Numbered from the stretch's first letter, positions 9,991-21,534 are shown. The stretch is DNA of 64,000 nt from Branchiostoma floridae (GCF_000003815.2 NW_023365779.1:167788-231787); one strand, 5' to 3'. The notes: generated by a model from the letters alone, not told the origin. Made by a program: numbers and translations.

Positions 9991-10239
9991 AGTAGTAACT
10001 GATGACGGGAGACGCGTAGCTGCAGACAAGTATGTCAGCATGTCTAACCTTCATAAACGTAAAACCTGCTGGTTCTAGAACCACACAACTCTCCCTGGTA
10101 TTGTTGGATACAGGACAAGACATTCAGAGATATGTGGAAAGAAATTTAGACAAAACAAACAAAATATGCCCAAAAATCATTGTCCATAATTTCCTATTTG
10201 TCTGAGAAAATTTCCCCAATATTTCAGATACTTCTCCAA

Positions 10240-10345
10240 TATTGGCTCCAAACTTGTGCATGACAGCTCTACTGTAACATTCACTCCAAACTTGAGAATG
10301 GCAGCTCTACTGTAACATTTACTCCAAACTTGAGAATGGCAGCTC
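10240..10345. repeat. ~39-bp repeat, 3 copies
   Basis: ACTCCAAACTTGAGAATGGC followed by AGCTCTACTGTAACATT repeats twice well, with a diverged first copy (GGCTCCAAACTTGTGCATG). Confidence 0.85.
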
Positions 10346-10454
10346 GAAAGTTTCGCCTCTGAAAGTGAATAAATGACTGCAATGTTGCAGCTGAGACAAG
10401 CGGCATAAATCACGCTCGGAGCAAATTCACCTGACCAGCGGAAACACTCGGCTG

Positions 10455-10790
10455 TGGGGTAATCTAAAACATCCGGGCTACTCTATATACTAAAACATTC
10501 GGGCCACTCTAAATCACTTCATAGGTCTACATCAACACAGGCTGAATCTAAAATATCCAGGCCACTTTAAAGTAATTCTGGGATCTACATCAACACAGAC
10601 ACATCTGGGCCACTCTAAATCAGCTCACAGGGCAGAGTACAGGCTGAATCTAAAACAACCGGGCCACTCTAAATTAATCATTGGTCTACATCAACACAAA
10701 ACTATCCGGGCCACTCTAAATCAGTTCTGCGGTACACATCAATACAGGCTGGATCTAAACCATCCGGGCCACTCTGAATAAGTTCCTGAC
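10455..10790. repeat. ~65-bp degenerate repeat, about 6 copies
   Basis: Units combine CATCCGGGCCACTCTAAATC with GGTCTACATCAACACAGGCT and GAATCTAAAA. Copies vary from 50 to 75 bp. Confidence 0.8.
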
Positions 10791-11140
10791 TTCACATTTT
10801 AACGAATCAGCATGAGGATAAGATAAACATTTCCTGGGTTCACACAAACTCTTTATAAGACACATACAGGCCACACAGGTCATTTTATGGGTTTAAATTA
10901 CAGACATTGCAAGCTTCAGCAAGACATAAAGATAAAAACAGAGATCTCGAAGAAAAACTTTGGATCTTTTATTTGGACTATCTTTGAAGTATTCGTTGAA
11001 CCCTCAGTTCAGTAGTTGTAGAATCGAAATGGTTATTTTGTGAGGAAATGTTTTGACTCAGACTAATACAATTTAAGAACACATCAGCCGGAAGAATAAC
11101 AAAAACCAAAACATAACAACCCGGTTTGGAGCTCGACAGA
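10791..11140. other. no gene or repeat recognised
   Basis: AT-rich single-copy sequence. Frames here are short and overlap on the minus strand without splice support. Confidence 0.4.
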
Positions 11141-11660
11141 ATCAAGCGCTTTCTAGAAACAAAGGGCCGAGAATTCCGCTCACAAACTCTTGCACTGGTT
11201 GGTAACCGTGACAACAGGACTGGTAAATAACCATGACGACGTTTGGAGATGAGGCGTCTTTGACGCAGTCGGGATTTTCTGCGTCTGCTGCCAGGACAGA
11301 ACAGCAAATGGCTTTTTGAATAGTTCTATCAATATTGCGTTCCAGATCAGTTGTCGTGGTGACACCATGGCGATAGATAAAGGGGACTTTAATAAGTAGC
11401 CTCCATAGATCCTGTTTATCTGGTAATTGCCGAGGCAACAGTCGCCGTGGGAGACGACTGGATCGAATGGGCCAGCGGGCAGATATCGAACCCAGGTTTG
11501 TAATCATAACACAATATGCGCCGCGAATTGGGCGTCGCCAGCCAACCGTAGCCATGGCAACTCCTGCGGACGGGCCCTCAGGAGGGGATGAGAGTCGGAT
11601 GCTGGAACCATCATCCGTTGCCATGGTAACGGAATTACGTCCCAATTGGTCTGTTATAGG
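11141..11660. promoter_or_regulatory. CpG-bearing block with a cluster of RFX X-box sites
   Basis: Two exact X-boxes (GTNRCC-N2-RGYAAC) lie at 11548-11561 (GTAGCCATGGCAAC) and 11617-11630 (GTTGCCATGGTAAC). One-mismatch sites lie at 11202-11215 (GTAACCGTGACAAC) and 11426-11439 (ATTGCCGAGGCAAC), and a two-mismatch site at 11350-11363. The block is not tandemly repeated. A minus-strand frame of 173 codons (11142-11663) spans it but resembles no family I know and is partly produced by the recurring CCATGG motifs. RFX binding is inference. Confidence 0.5.
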
Positions 11661-11960
11661 CAATAAAACAGCAGTGAAACTGAGAGGAATATTGGTATCA
11701 AATTGCTTTAGTTTGGGATCAAATTACTTCAGTTTTGTCCCGATTTCTTTTATTTGCCCCGATTGAGGGCTGCTCAGACATAATCCATTTTATCCGCCAA
11801 AAATACAGCCTCAATTCCCCGCTGATGGTCGCCCGTACGTGACCCCAATATGCATCATTCCTCCCTCCCTCGATATTGAACTGAACACCGGAATAATTCC
11901 AGGAAGCATTCCAGGACCAGTAAAACATGCCGCTGGTTACAGGGCTAGTTTATGGCCACA
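11661..11960. other. no gene recognised
   Basis: Single-copy sequence with CpG around 11815-11845. No frame is persuasive. Confidence 0.35.
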
Positions 11961-11967
11961 TTTGTGC

Positions 11968-12050
11968 AACATGTTCCTGTGTGGGTGGGGAGATGGGAAC
12001 AAGTTCCTGTGTGGGTGGGGAAGACAAAGAACATGTTCCTGTGGTGGGAA
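11968..12050. repeat. ~33-bp repeat, 3 copies
   Basis: TGTTCCTGTGTGGGTGGGG recurs with variable spacers (AGATGGGAACAAG, AAGACAAAGAACA); the third copy is shortened. Confidence 0.8.
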
Positions 12051-12189
12051 AAATTGCAGACTGGGCGTTTGATTGCAAAATTTCAGAAAAAAAGCAGAAA
12101 TTTCTGGGATCAGCTTAAGTATTGAATTCTAGGAGCAAGTGCCTGGTTGTGTGTTCAGCTTTTATGGTATAATGTCAGGATCAAGTTGA

Positions 12190-12655
12190 CATAGGAAGGA
12201 CCATCTGAAACACAGCCAAGCCCAACAGGAATTTGCCAGCTAAAGTTTGACATGCCCGGGCCCCGGGGTAGGGCCAGCCAAAGTTTGACTGGGCCCTGAG
12301 GGGGGCCAGCTGAAACTCAGCCAGACCCCACAGGAATGGCCAGCTGAAGTTTGACATGACTGGCCTCACCAGGCCCACAGGCAGGGCCAACTTACATACT
12401 GCCAGATCCAGCAGAAAGGGCCAACTGACATACTGCCAGATCCAGCAGAAAGGGCCAGCTGACATACTGCCAGACCCAGCAGAAAGGGCCTGCTGACATA
12501 CTGCCAGATCCAGCAGAAAGGACCAACTGACATACTGCCAGATCCAGCAGAAAGGACCAACTGACATACTGCTAGATCCAGCAGAAAGGGCCAGCTGACA
12601 TACTCGTACTGCCAGATCCAGCAGAAAGGGCCAGCTAAGTTTGACCTGCCTGAAG
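12190..12655. repeat. 34-bp minisatellite with diverged 5' flank
   Basis: From 12378 to 12640, units of CCAACTGACATACTGCCAGA plus TCCAGCAGAAAGGG repeat about 8 times at 34 bp. From 12190 to 12370 looser units share CCAGCTGAAGTTTGACATG and AGGGCCAGC. Minus-strand frames of 121-128 codons read 34-residue repeats and are artefacts. Confidence 0.9.
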
Positions 12656-13335
12656 CCCGTAGGAAGGCCAGCTGGCCGGGAACTGCGATTCCCACGGGAT
12701 GAGTTTGGCCGCGTACATCATCAGGAGTCATCCCGTGTTAACGCGCAAGTCGTGTTCGCCCGGGGACTGCAACAATCCCTCAAACCCCCAGTCAATAAAA
12801 CTGAGTCGCTGCAGCATCTACAGCTCACATCAGGCCACAGCAAGTTGGTTTTAAGGTTCACGAAGTCAAAACAACTCTGATAACCCTTTGGAGTAGGTTA
12901 TCAATATCATTCGTTGATTTTTGTTCCTAAAAAAAGAATATTGCTGAACTGGAGGACCAATATGAAGCTTCTGGAAACAGAGTCTGTACCTTATTTTACT
13001 CAGGTTGAGGGGGTTGTTTTGATTTCATTTTTAGGTTGAATACCCAGCTAGCTGAAGGCTATGCCAAAGATTTGCATTTTACACTGAAACATGACCAACA
13101 CAAACCTGACTTTCCCAAGAATTGTTAAAAATAAGTTATAATTTCAGTTATGATGCAGCAACAGCAATGTACACTCATGTAAATACAAACAATCTATCAT
13201 GTGGATGCACAATTAGGCAAAAACGAAGTGCAAAATGTTGCATATAGGCCCTGTCCTTAGTGCTGAACTTACAGTGACTGTGCTTGTCAAGAACTGGTCA
13301 TGGAAATTCGGACATATTTTGTGGTTGGAATCTCT
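12656..13335. other. no gene recognised
   Basis: 12656-12790 is CpG-bearing and unique (GCGATTCCCACGGGATGAG, GTTAACGCGCAAG). The rest is AT-rich single-copy DNA. Confidence 0.35.
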
Positions 13336-13359
13336 GATAACTGCTGATAACCAGGGAAC

Positions 13360-15760
13360 TGCATTCCTGTGGCCCAACAGTTGTTATAACAAAGTTGCAG
13401 CGTCCATCTCTCATGCCCAACATTAGCCCCGCTCACGTCCAACAAGGCTTACATAGGAGCTGTAACCAGAGAACTGCACTGCTGTGGCCCAACAGTTGTT
13501 ATAACAAAGTTGCAGCGTCCATCTCTCATGCCCAACATTAGCCCCGCTCACGTCCTACAAGACTTACACATGAGCTGTAACCAGAGAACTGCACTGCTGT
13601 GGCCCAACAGTTGATATAACAAAGTTGCAGCTCCCATCTCTCATGCCCAACATTAGCTCACGTCCTACAAGGCTTAGACATGAGCTGTAACCAGAGAACT
13701 GCACTGCTGTGGTCCAACAGTTGATATAACAAAGTTGCAGCGTCCATCTCTCATGCCCTACATTAGCCCCGCTCACGTCCAACAAGGCTTACACATGAGC
13801 TGTAACCAGAGAACTGCACTGCTGTGGTCCAACAGTTGATATGACAAAGTTGCAGCTCCCATCTCTCATGCCNNNNNNNNNNNNNNNNNNNNNNNNNNNN
13901 NNNNNNNNNNNNNNNNNNNNNNNNNNNNNNNNNNNNNNNNNNNNNNNNNNNNNNNNNNNNNNNNNNNNNNNNTTGCAGCTCCCATCTCTCATGCCCAACA
14001 TTAGCCCCGCTCACGTCCAACAAGGCTTACACATGAGCTGTAACCAGAGAACTGCACTCCTGTGGCCCAACAGTTGTTATAACAAAGTTGCAGCGTCCAT
14101 CTCTCATGCCCAACATTAGCCCCGCTCACGTCCTACAAGACTTACACATGACCTGTAACCAGAGAACTGCACTGCTGTGGCCCAACAGTTGATATAACAA
14201 AGTTGCAGCTCCCATCTCTCATGCCCAACATTAGCTCACGTCCTACAAGGCTTACACATGAGCTGTAACCAGAGAACTGCACTGCTGTGGCCCAACAGTT
14301 GATATAACAAAGTTGCAGCGTCCATCTCTCATGCCCAACATTAGCCCCGCTCACGTCCTACAAGGCTTACACATGAGCTGTAACCAGAGAACTGCACTGC
14401 TGTGGCCCAACAGTTGATATAACAAAGTTGCAGCTCCCATCTCTCATGCCCAACATTAGCCCAGCTCACGTCCTACAAGGCTTACACATGAGCTGTAACC
14501 AGAGAACTGCACTGCTGTGGCCCAACAGTTGTTATAACAAAGTTGGAGTGTGTCCATCTCTCATGCCCAACATTAGCCCCCGCTCACGTCCAACAGGGCT
14601 TACACATGAGCTGTAACCAGAGAACTGCACTGCTGTGGCCCAACAGTTGTTATAACAAAGTTGCAGCGTCCATCTCTCATGCCCAACATTAGCCCTGCTC
14701 ACGTCCTACAAGGCTTACACAAGAGCTGTAACCAGAGAACTGCACTGCTGTGGCCCAACAGTTGTTATAACAAAGTTGCAGCTCCCATCTCTCATGCCCA
14801 ACATTAGCCCCGCTCACGTCCAACAGGACTTACACATGAGCTGTAACCAGAGAACTGCACTGCTGTGGCCCAACAGTTGATATAACAAAGTTGCAGCTCC
14901 CATCTCTCATGCCCAACATTAGCCCAGCTCACGTCCAATAAGGCTTACACATGAGCTGTAACCAGGGAACTGCACTGCTGTGGCCCAACAGTTGTTATAA
15001 CAAAGTTGCAGCTCCCATCTCTCATGCCCAACATTAGCCCCGCTCACGTCCAACAAGGCTTACACATGAGCTGTAACCAGAGAACTGCACTGCTGTGGCC
15101 CAACAGTTGATATAACAAAGTTGCAGCTCCCATCTCTCATGCCCAACATTAGCCCAGCTCACATCCAACAAGGCTTACACATGAGCTGTAACCAGAGAAC
15201 TGCACTGCTGTGGCCCAACAGTTGATATAACAAAGTTGCAGCGTCCATCTCTCATGCCCAACATTAGCCCTGCTCACGTCCTACAAGGCTTACACATGAG
15301 CTGTAACCAGAGAACTGCACTGCTGTGGCCCAACAGTTGTTATAACAAAGTTGCAGTACAGCTCCCATCTCTCATGCCCAACATTAGCTCCGCTCACGTC
15401 CTACAAGGCTTACACATGAGCTGTAACCAGAGAACTGCACTGCTGTGGCCCAACAGTTGATATAACAAAGTTGCAGCGTCCATCTCTCATGCCCAACATT
15501 AGCCCCGCTCACGTCCTACAAGGCTTACACATGAGCTGTAACCAGAGAACTGCACTGCTGTGGCCCAACAGTTGTTATAACAAAGTTGCAGCTCCCATCT
15601 CTCATGCCCAACATTAGCCCCGCTCACGTCCTACAAGGCTTACACATGAGCTGTAACCAGAGAACTGCACTGCTGTGGCCCAACAGTTGTTATAACAAAG
15701 TTGCAGCTCCCATCTCTCATGCCCAACATTAGCCCCGCTCACGTCCTACAAGGCTTACAC
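13360..15760. repeat. 115-bp satellite, about 21 copies, with two monomer types
   Basis: Monomers read TGCAGC, CATCTCTCATGCCCAACATT, AGCCCCGCTCACGTCCTACA, AGGCTTACACATGAGCTGTA, ACCAGAGAACTGCACTGCTG, TGGCCCAACAG, then TTGTTATAACAA. Spacing is 115 bp, with 110-bp variants lacking CCCCG. Two subtypes (TGCAGCGTCC against TGCAGCTCCC) and two palindrome states (TTGTTATAACAA perfect; TTGATATAACAA broken) mix along the array. Frames on both strands are artefacts. Confidence 0.95.
13873..13972. other. assembly gap, 100 N
   Basis: Exactly 100 N inside the 115-bp satellite; the true size is unknown and the copy number is therefore uncertain. Confidence 0.99.
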
Positions 15761-16394
15761 GACCGACAGGGCTTACCGCAAACTATCTCTGCTCACTTCT
15801 GTTTGTTTTTTATTCTCCGGAGCTCGGCTGGAATACAAACCGCCTCATTATGCCCCCACGACTGACAGGGATGCTGCAGTCTACTGGTCAGACTGGTGTG
15901 TCTTCAGTTAACGGTTCTTAACTTGGAAGATTTGATAGGAAGGCCTAGTATCAAATGTAGGACACATTTCATCACTATGGTAACGTTACTCCTTTGTTGC
16001 TTTTACACTTTTTTTTCAGGTCAAAAAGATCAAGTCCCAAACTTGATCACTACTAAATATTGTTGTCCCTAGGAAATGATTTGTTACTTCACCCCAACAG
16101 AGTGAAGTGTTGTTTTTGTTTTGTCTCTCTCTCTATGTGTATGACTGTCTGTCTGCATGCGTGCCTGTTTTTGTGATTCCAATTACAAATACACAATGAA
16201 GTATGTCCACACAACCACTGTTTAACTTCTATCTTCAGTTGTTATGTGTAGAGCTGCAAAGCAGTTTTGGTAAAGGGGGTGAAGTCTGCCATCTCTAGTC
16301 TGTTTTTGCTGGAAAAACAGTTTGAGAACCATCTTGAATATGTCTGCATTTAATTTTCTTCCGTGTTCAGTTTGCCACCAGCCTCATGCAGCAG
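15761..16394. other. no gene recognised
   Basis: 15775-15860 is a short unique CpG-bearing block. The rest is AT-rich, with a TCTCTCTCTCTATGTG tract near 16123. Confidence 0.35.
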
Positions 16395-16680
16395 CTAAGG
16401 AGGAAACATTTACATTTGGTATGTTTGGTATTCCATCTTACAGCAGCAAGGAAACATTTGCATGCGGAATGTTTGGTATTCCATCTTACAGCAGCAATGA
16501 AACATTTACATTTGGAATGTTTCATATTCCATCTTACAGCAGCAATGAAACATTTACATGCGGAATGTTTCATATTCCATCTTACAGCAGCAAGGAAACA
16601 TTTACATTTGGAATGTTTGGTATTCCATCTTACAGCAGCAATGAAACATTTACATTTGGAATGTTTGGTATTCCGAGCAG
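16395..16680. repeat. 48-bp minisatellite, about 6 copies
   Basis: Units read GAAACATTTACATTTGGAAT, GTTTGGTATTCCATCTTACA, GCAGCAAT. Being a multiple of three, it leaves frames open on both strands (16322-16777 plus, 16367-16813 minus, 16386-16832 plus). The plus frame reads ETFTFGMFGIPSYSSN repeats. All are probably artefacts. Confidence 0.92.
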
Positions 16681-17164
16681 AATTCCTGACCGGGATCCCA
16701 TCCCCAGCCCAGCTAGAGTCGTGCCAAATAATAAAGTGGGAAATTCTGTCCGACACCCGTGGCAGACGGGGGTGTAAGGTGACATTTGTCACCATGTGGG
16801 ACAATTCTGCCACATTACCTGCAGATTGCTAAAGTCAAACCGTGACATTGTGGCTTTCTGTGCTGCACTGAAGACGCCGCAATAACGATCTGATGTTGCA
16901 CTAAATGTAACATTTGTCACAGCAATGTTTGGACAATTTGCTACATTACAAAAGAGACTTATATGTGGAGATTTCTATAATAGTAAAACCATGACTGTAG
17001 CTTTGTTGCAGCAATGTAGCAAAATTTGTTACAATGTTGGACACAATTGTTGCACCTCATAGAATACATGTATGCGAGGATGAACTGAACTGAATTGTTT
17101 GAGACAAATTTCATTTTGCTACATTCGTTGTTATGTCTAGATCGTGGTAAGACTGTTTCTTTCA
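16681..17164. other. no gene; short LINE tail near 17056-17096
   Basis: 16681-16790 is unique and CpG-bearing. GAGGATGAACTGAACTGAAT at about 17077, preceded by GCACCTCATAG, matches the 3' tail of the LINE family at 9840 and 43478, so a very short (<60 bp) 3' end is likely. Confidence 0.45.
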
Positions 17165-18000
17165 AATCAGACAGTGTCATAATACAGACAGACAGGCAAC
17201 AAGTTTACACATAATGTACACGGAAACTTCAGTGCCTGGCTTTTCAAGTTGACAGACCACAAACTAAGACAAGACAAACACAAGTCTCCTAAGAGATGGT
17301 GATACCTTTGATCCCTGTTACTGAGAGAAGCAATTATAAAAGCACACACACTAACAACAAGTTTATACATAATGTAAATAGAAACTTCAGCGCCTGTTTA
17401 AATTAGCAGACCACAAAACAAACAACTCTACTCTGAGATGAGTCCACTCTGCTATATACTGCAAACTCTCCTCTGTAATAATGAGAGATTTGAGCAGTAG
17501 TTACATCGAGAAATTCCATTATAAGGCCCCCACACACTAACAACAAGTCTATACATAATGTACACAGAAACTTCAGTGTCTGGCTGTTTAAGTTTGCAGA
17601 CCACAGAGTGAGCAAGTGTCCTCCATGATCATTAGAGATTTGAGCTGTAGTTATACAGAGAGAAGCAATTATAAAGGCACACACACACAAACAACAATTT
17701 TATACATAATGTACATAGAAACTTCAGTCCCTGACTGTCTTAGTTTGCAGACCACAAGAGAACAACTCTCCTCTTAGATAATGAGAGATTTGAATCGTAG
17801 TTACACAGAGAGAAACCATTATAAGGAACTAACTCATAGTTATACAGAGAGAAGCCATTATAAGGCCCCCCACACTAACATTGTCCATAGGTACACAGAG
17901 AAGCCATTATAAGGCCCCACACAGTAACATTGTCCATAGTTACACAGAGAGAAGCCATTATAAGGCCCCCCACACACTAACATCGTCCCACGGTGCCATA
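17165..18000. repeat. ~170-bp tandem repeat, 4 copies, then ~50-bp derivatives
   Basis: Shared blocks: CACTAACAACAAGTTTATAC, ATAATGTACATAGAAACTTC, AGTTTGCAGACCACA, AATGAGAGATTTGA, CACAGAGAGAAGCCATTATA. From 17820 on only the last segment repeats, with GGCCCCCCACACACTAACAT, at ~50 bp. A long unit has thus spawned a shorter one. Confidence 0.85.
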
Positions 18001-18250
18001 CAGAAAGCCAGGAGCCCATTACAGTGCGGAAGGAGCCAGAAATGGGTCGGATAAACCCGTGTGATTTGGTTCCTCCACAGAAATCGAATACCGGCTTTGA
18101 CTTTGCAATTGCGAGTAATTGCATTACCCCTCTACTACCAAATTTGGGAAGCACCGTTCAATTTGCTGGGCTGATGTTCCGACAGTGAAAGTCTCATTTA
18201 TCTTCGGGAGCAAATTAGCCTCGCTGGCCCTCGGGAGGGGTGCACGGCTA
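18001..18250. other. CpG-bearing unique block
   Basis: Contains GCAATTGCGAGTAATTGCAT (near 18106, homeodomain-like) and GAAATGGGTCGGATAAACCC. A frame after CCTCCACAG (18070-18078) stays open for 35 codons but has no recognisable content. Possible conserved non-coding element. Confidence 0.3.
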
Positions 18251-18289
18251 AAACTCACAATGGGGAGGGACCAAGGAGAGGACAAGGAC

Positions 18290-18590
18290 AACTGGAACAA
18301 GTGCTCATATCGATTCAGAAGTTACTGGTCAGAACCCACACTGGAGAGGGACCACAGAGGGTGTAAGGACAAGGTACCAGGTATTGATGCAGAAAAACTT
18401 GTGGCCAAACCTACAGTGGAGAGGGACCACAGAGGGTGTAAGGACAAGGTACCAGGTATTCATGCAGAAAAACTAGTGGCCAAAACCCACAGTGGAGAGG
18501 GACCATGGAGGGTGTGAGGACAAGGTTTCATGTATTGATGCAGAAAAACTAGTGGCCAAAACCCACAGTGGGGAGGGACCATGGATAGAA
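18290..18590 (+). repeat. 75-76-bp tandem repeat with zinc-finger-linker-like cores
   Basis: TGGAGAGGGACCA-type cores recur at about 18342, 18417, 18493 and 18569 (spacing 75, 76, 76). In one frame the first core reads QKLLVRTHTGEGPQRV then a stop; later ones read EKLVAKTHSGEGP. This resembles the C2H2 end plus TGEKP linker, but the finger cysteines are missing and stops occur in each unit. It could be a decayed zinc-finger array or coincidence. Confidence 0.55.
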
Positions 18591-19135
18591 CTAGTGTTTG
18601 GTTTTGGTTTGTTATTGATTCAAAAGCTGCTGGTCATCTGAGTGTTAAAATCCACACAATTTACAGGAACTCAATGCACTGCCTTGTTTCTCAAACATGT
18701 TTAAGTACAAATTCAGCAGTAGGCCAAAATGAAAGCAAAAAATGCAAGGCTTGGAGGAAAACTGGAATCTCTGCATATTGTACCCCATAATATTGGGTAA
18801 ATCGGTGTAAAACTTCCCCCGACACCGTTTTCATGTAGATCTTTTAGTTCAGCACCAAGCTTAAACATACAACCAACAATTTAAGATGATGTGAAAATGT
18901 GACAATAATTTGTAAACTTTAAGATTTGAGTCTCAGACAAGATAGAATCTAAGGAATAAGAATGACAACCTTAACTGTACGTACATACCCACTGGGTTAA
19001 GCACAGTCTATATACATTTGCCAAGCGACTACAAGCTGCTGAGTGAACTTGACTTCTCCCTTTGTTGTGATAGGGAAAATGTAAGCAGTTTCAGTTTCAG
19101 TTTATATATAATATATATGAATATATTTTTTACAA
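18591..19135. other. no gene or repeat recognised
   Basis: AT-rich single-copy DNA with a TATATATAATATATATGAAT tract near 19103. Confidence 0.4.
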
Positions 19136-19139
19136 TCAA

Positions 19140-19470
19140 AGATTTACTGAGGTATAAGACACATGAATTAGTATTTGTTAGATGTATGAAGTAGGTAACT
19201 ATGGGCTCTATGAGTCTATAATAAGGCAGGTAGACAACAGAAACATTTTCTGTATTACTTAGGTTTTAAGACATAAAATATTTGCTATCTTTATAAAGTA
19301 GGGAAATATAGGCTGTATGAGTCTATACTTTAGGCTGTATGAGTCTATAACAAGGCAGGAGACAACAGAAACATTTTCTGCATTACTTATGTATAAGACA
19401 TACATAATTATATGAATTATATGTAAGTGCTATATGTATAAAGTAGCCAGCTATGGGCTGTATGAGTCTT
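19140..19470. repeat. degenerate ~125-bp repeat, about 3 copies
   Basis: Shared blocks: TATGGGCTGTATGAGTCTAT, AACAAGGCAGGAGACAACAG, AAACATTTTCTGCATTACTT, GTATAAGACATA. Confidence 0.8.
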
Positions 19471-19700
19471 TGACAACGCTTCCTCTTCATGGATTATAAC
19501 GGCCGTTAACAGGGGTTCGTTTATCTTCTCTATTTTTATAGCCGCGTTTATTGCAAGGGTAATTCAATATTCTGTGGAGACTTCATAAATCTGTCGCTGC
19601 GCCGTCCCAGTTGGAAAATTATCCTCCAGCGCGGCCGGGGACTGGTGACGGCTGCGTAAAATATCAGCTCAGGAGGACGGAAATAAGATCTGCAGGGCTC
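19471..19700. other. CpG-bearing unique block
   Basis: Contains AACGGCCGTTAACAGG, a TAGCCGCGTTTATTGCAAGG run and CCAGCGCGGCCGGGGACTGG. Strikingly different from its repeat-rich flanks, and a good candidate for a conserved non-coding element. Confidence 0.4.
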
Positions 19701-20385
19701 AGATATGGAGATATGGGAGGTCTACATATAAGCAAATATGGAGATATAGTGCTATTATTTGAGGTCTACATATAAACAAAACAGAAAGTCTTTATACTGA
19801 TGGCCTTGATACATGAACTTGACATACACAAGCAGGAGCACATATAGTCAAGATTTCACCCTGCGTTCTGTTTTCATTTTAACGTATATTGATTTTTCGC
19901 CTTCTGTTTTCGTTCTAAATAAAAATGTATTTTCACCTTAAATCACATGACACAGGCCTGCATGCACAGTCAAGATTTTCCTAGCCTTTTATTTTCATTT
20001 AAACAAAGATTAGATTTTCAGCTTTCTGTTTTGATCTTGAATTAAAGTTTTTATCTTACATGTATATCCAATGGCTACCGTTAAATCCCTTTCCATGAAG
20101 TAATGATCACAGACAAGATTCCCCTCTGGTCAGTCTTCCTGAAATCCAATCTTTCTCCCTGCAGAAGCGCGGCCTTCGCAGCTCCGGCGGACTGGAACTG
20201 TAGCAATTTGGGCCTGACACTCGCTACAAAGCGAAAGTCTGGCGAAAGTGAAAGTGGCTGATTGCAGGAGAATGGTTTTATGTGGGATGAATAGAGCGAG
20301 GTGTCAGGGGAAATGGGCGTACTTAGGGCGGAGATTAGTTCAACTGTGATGCTAACAGGACAGGAATGGGCATGTGGTGGGGAAT
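19701..20385. other. mostly single-copy; loose repeat at 19850-20050
   Basis: Two diverged copies of CAAGATTTTC, CCTTTTATTTTCATTT and AGATTTTC-type blocks lie at about 19852 and 19974. 20150-20250 is a unique CpG-bearing block (AGAAGCGCGGCCTTCGCAGC). No gene seen. Confidence 0.4.
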
Positions 20386-20389
20386 CGCT

Positions 20390-21455
20390 CCCACTTTCAT
20401 CACTGGTCCTGCACATGTACACTTGTACACTTTCACTTTCATCACTGGTCCTGCACATGTACACTTGTACACTTTCACTTTCATCACTGGTCCTGCACCT
20501 CTGTGGAGGGCACATGTACACTTTCACTTTCATCACTGGTCCTGCACCTCTGTGGAGGGCACATGTACACTTCCACTTTCATCACTGGTCCTGCACCTCT
20601 GTGGAGGGCACATGTACACTTTCACTTTCATCACTGGTCCTGCACCTCTGGGGGGGGGGGGGGGGCACATGTACACTTTCACTTTCATCACTGGTCCTGC
20701 ACCTCTGTGGGGGGCACATGTACACTTTCACTTTCATCACTGGTCCTGCACCTCTGTGGGGGGCACATACTATACACTTTCACTTTCATCACTGGTCCTG
20801 CACTTCTGTGGAGGGCACATGTACACTTTCACTTTCATCACTGGTCCTGCACCTCTGTGGAGGGCACATGTACACTTCCACTTTCATCACTGGTCCTGCA
20901 CCTCTGTGGAGGGCACATGTACACTTTCACTTTCATCACTGGTCCTGCACCTCTGTGGAGGGCACATGTACACTTTCACTTTCATCACTGGTCCTGCACC
21001 TCTGTGGAGGGCACATGTACACTTCCACTTTCATCACTGGTCCTGCACCACTGTGGAGGGCACATGTACACATTCACTTTCATCACTGGTCCTGCACCTC
21101 TGTGGAGGGCACATGTACACTTCCACTTTCATCACTGGTCCTGCACCACTGTCGAGGGCACATGTACACTTTCACTTTCATCACTGGTCCTGCACCTCTG
21201 TGGAGGGCACATGTACACTTTCACTTTCATCACTGGTCCTGCACCTCTGTGGAGGGCACATGTACACTTCCACTTTCATCACTGGTCCTGCACCTCTGTG
21301 GAGGGCACATGTACACTTTCACTTTCATCACTGGTCCTGCATTTCTGGGGGGGGGGGATGTCACATGTACACTTTCACTTTCATCACTGGTCCTGCACCT
21401 CTGTGGAGGGCACATGTATATGAGGAGGGGGGTTACTTTCACTTTCATCACTGAA
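20390..21455. repeat. 49-bp minisatellite, about 21 copies, open in all three forward frames
   Basis: Units read TTTCACTTTCATCACTGGTC, CTGCACCTCTGTGGAGGGCA, CATGTACAC. Because 49 is not a multiple of three and no unit phase contains a stop, every forward frame stays open, giving overlapping frames of 349, 362 and 428 codons with a 49-residue period. This three-frame openness and its low complexity argue against a gene. Each unit holds TTTCACTTTC, an ISRE core. G-runs (about 17 near 20650, 9 near 21349) mark unstable copies. Confidence 0.95.
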
Positions 21456-21534
21456 CACCTCACCTGGTCCTACAAGTTTGGCTATTGGCTAATAGGGCAA
21501 TACTGGATTCAACTGGCAATTACAGCAAATTTCT

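Noticed and set aside
11142-11663. 173-codon minus-strand frame as a gene
   Set aside because: Overlaps a block whose recurring CCATGG/X-box motifs produce repeated MAT- and CCHGYQ-type residues; no domain, no known family, and short competing frames on the other strand.
13360-15760. CRISPR-like array
   Set aside because: Units are contiguous 115-bp repeats without unique spacers, in animal DNA.
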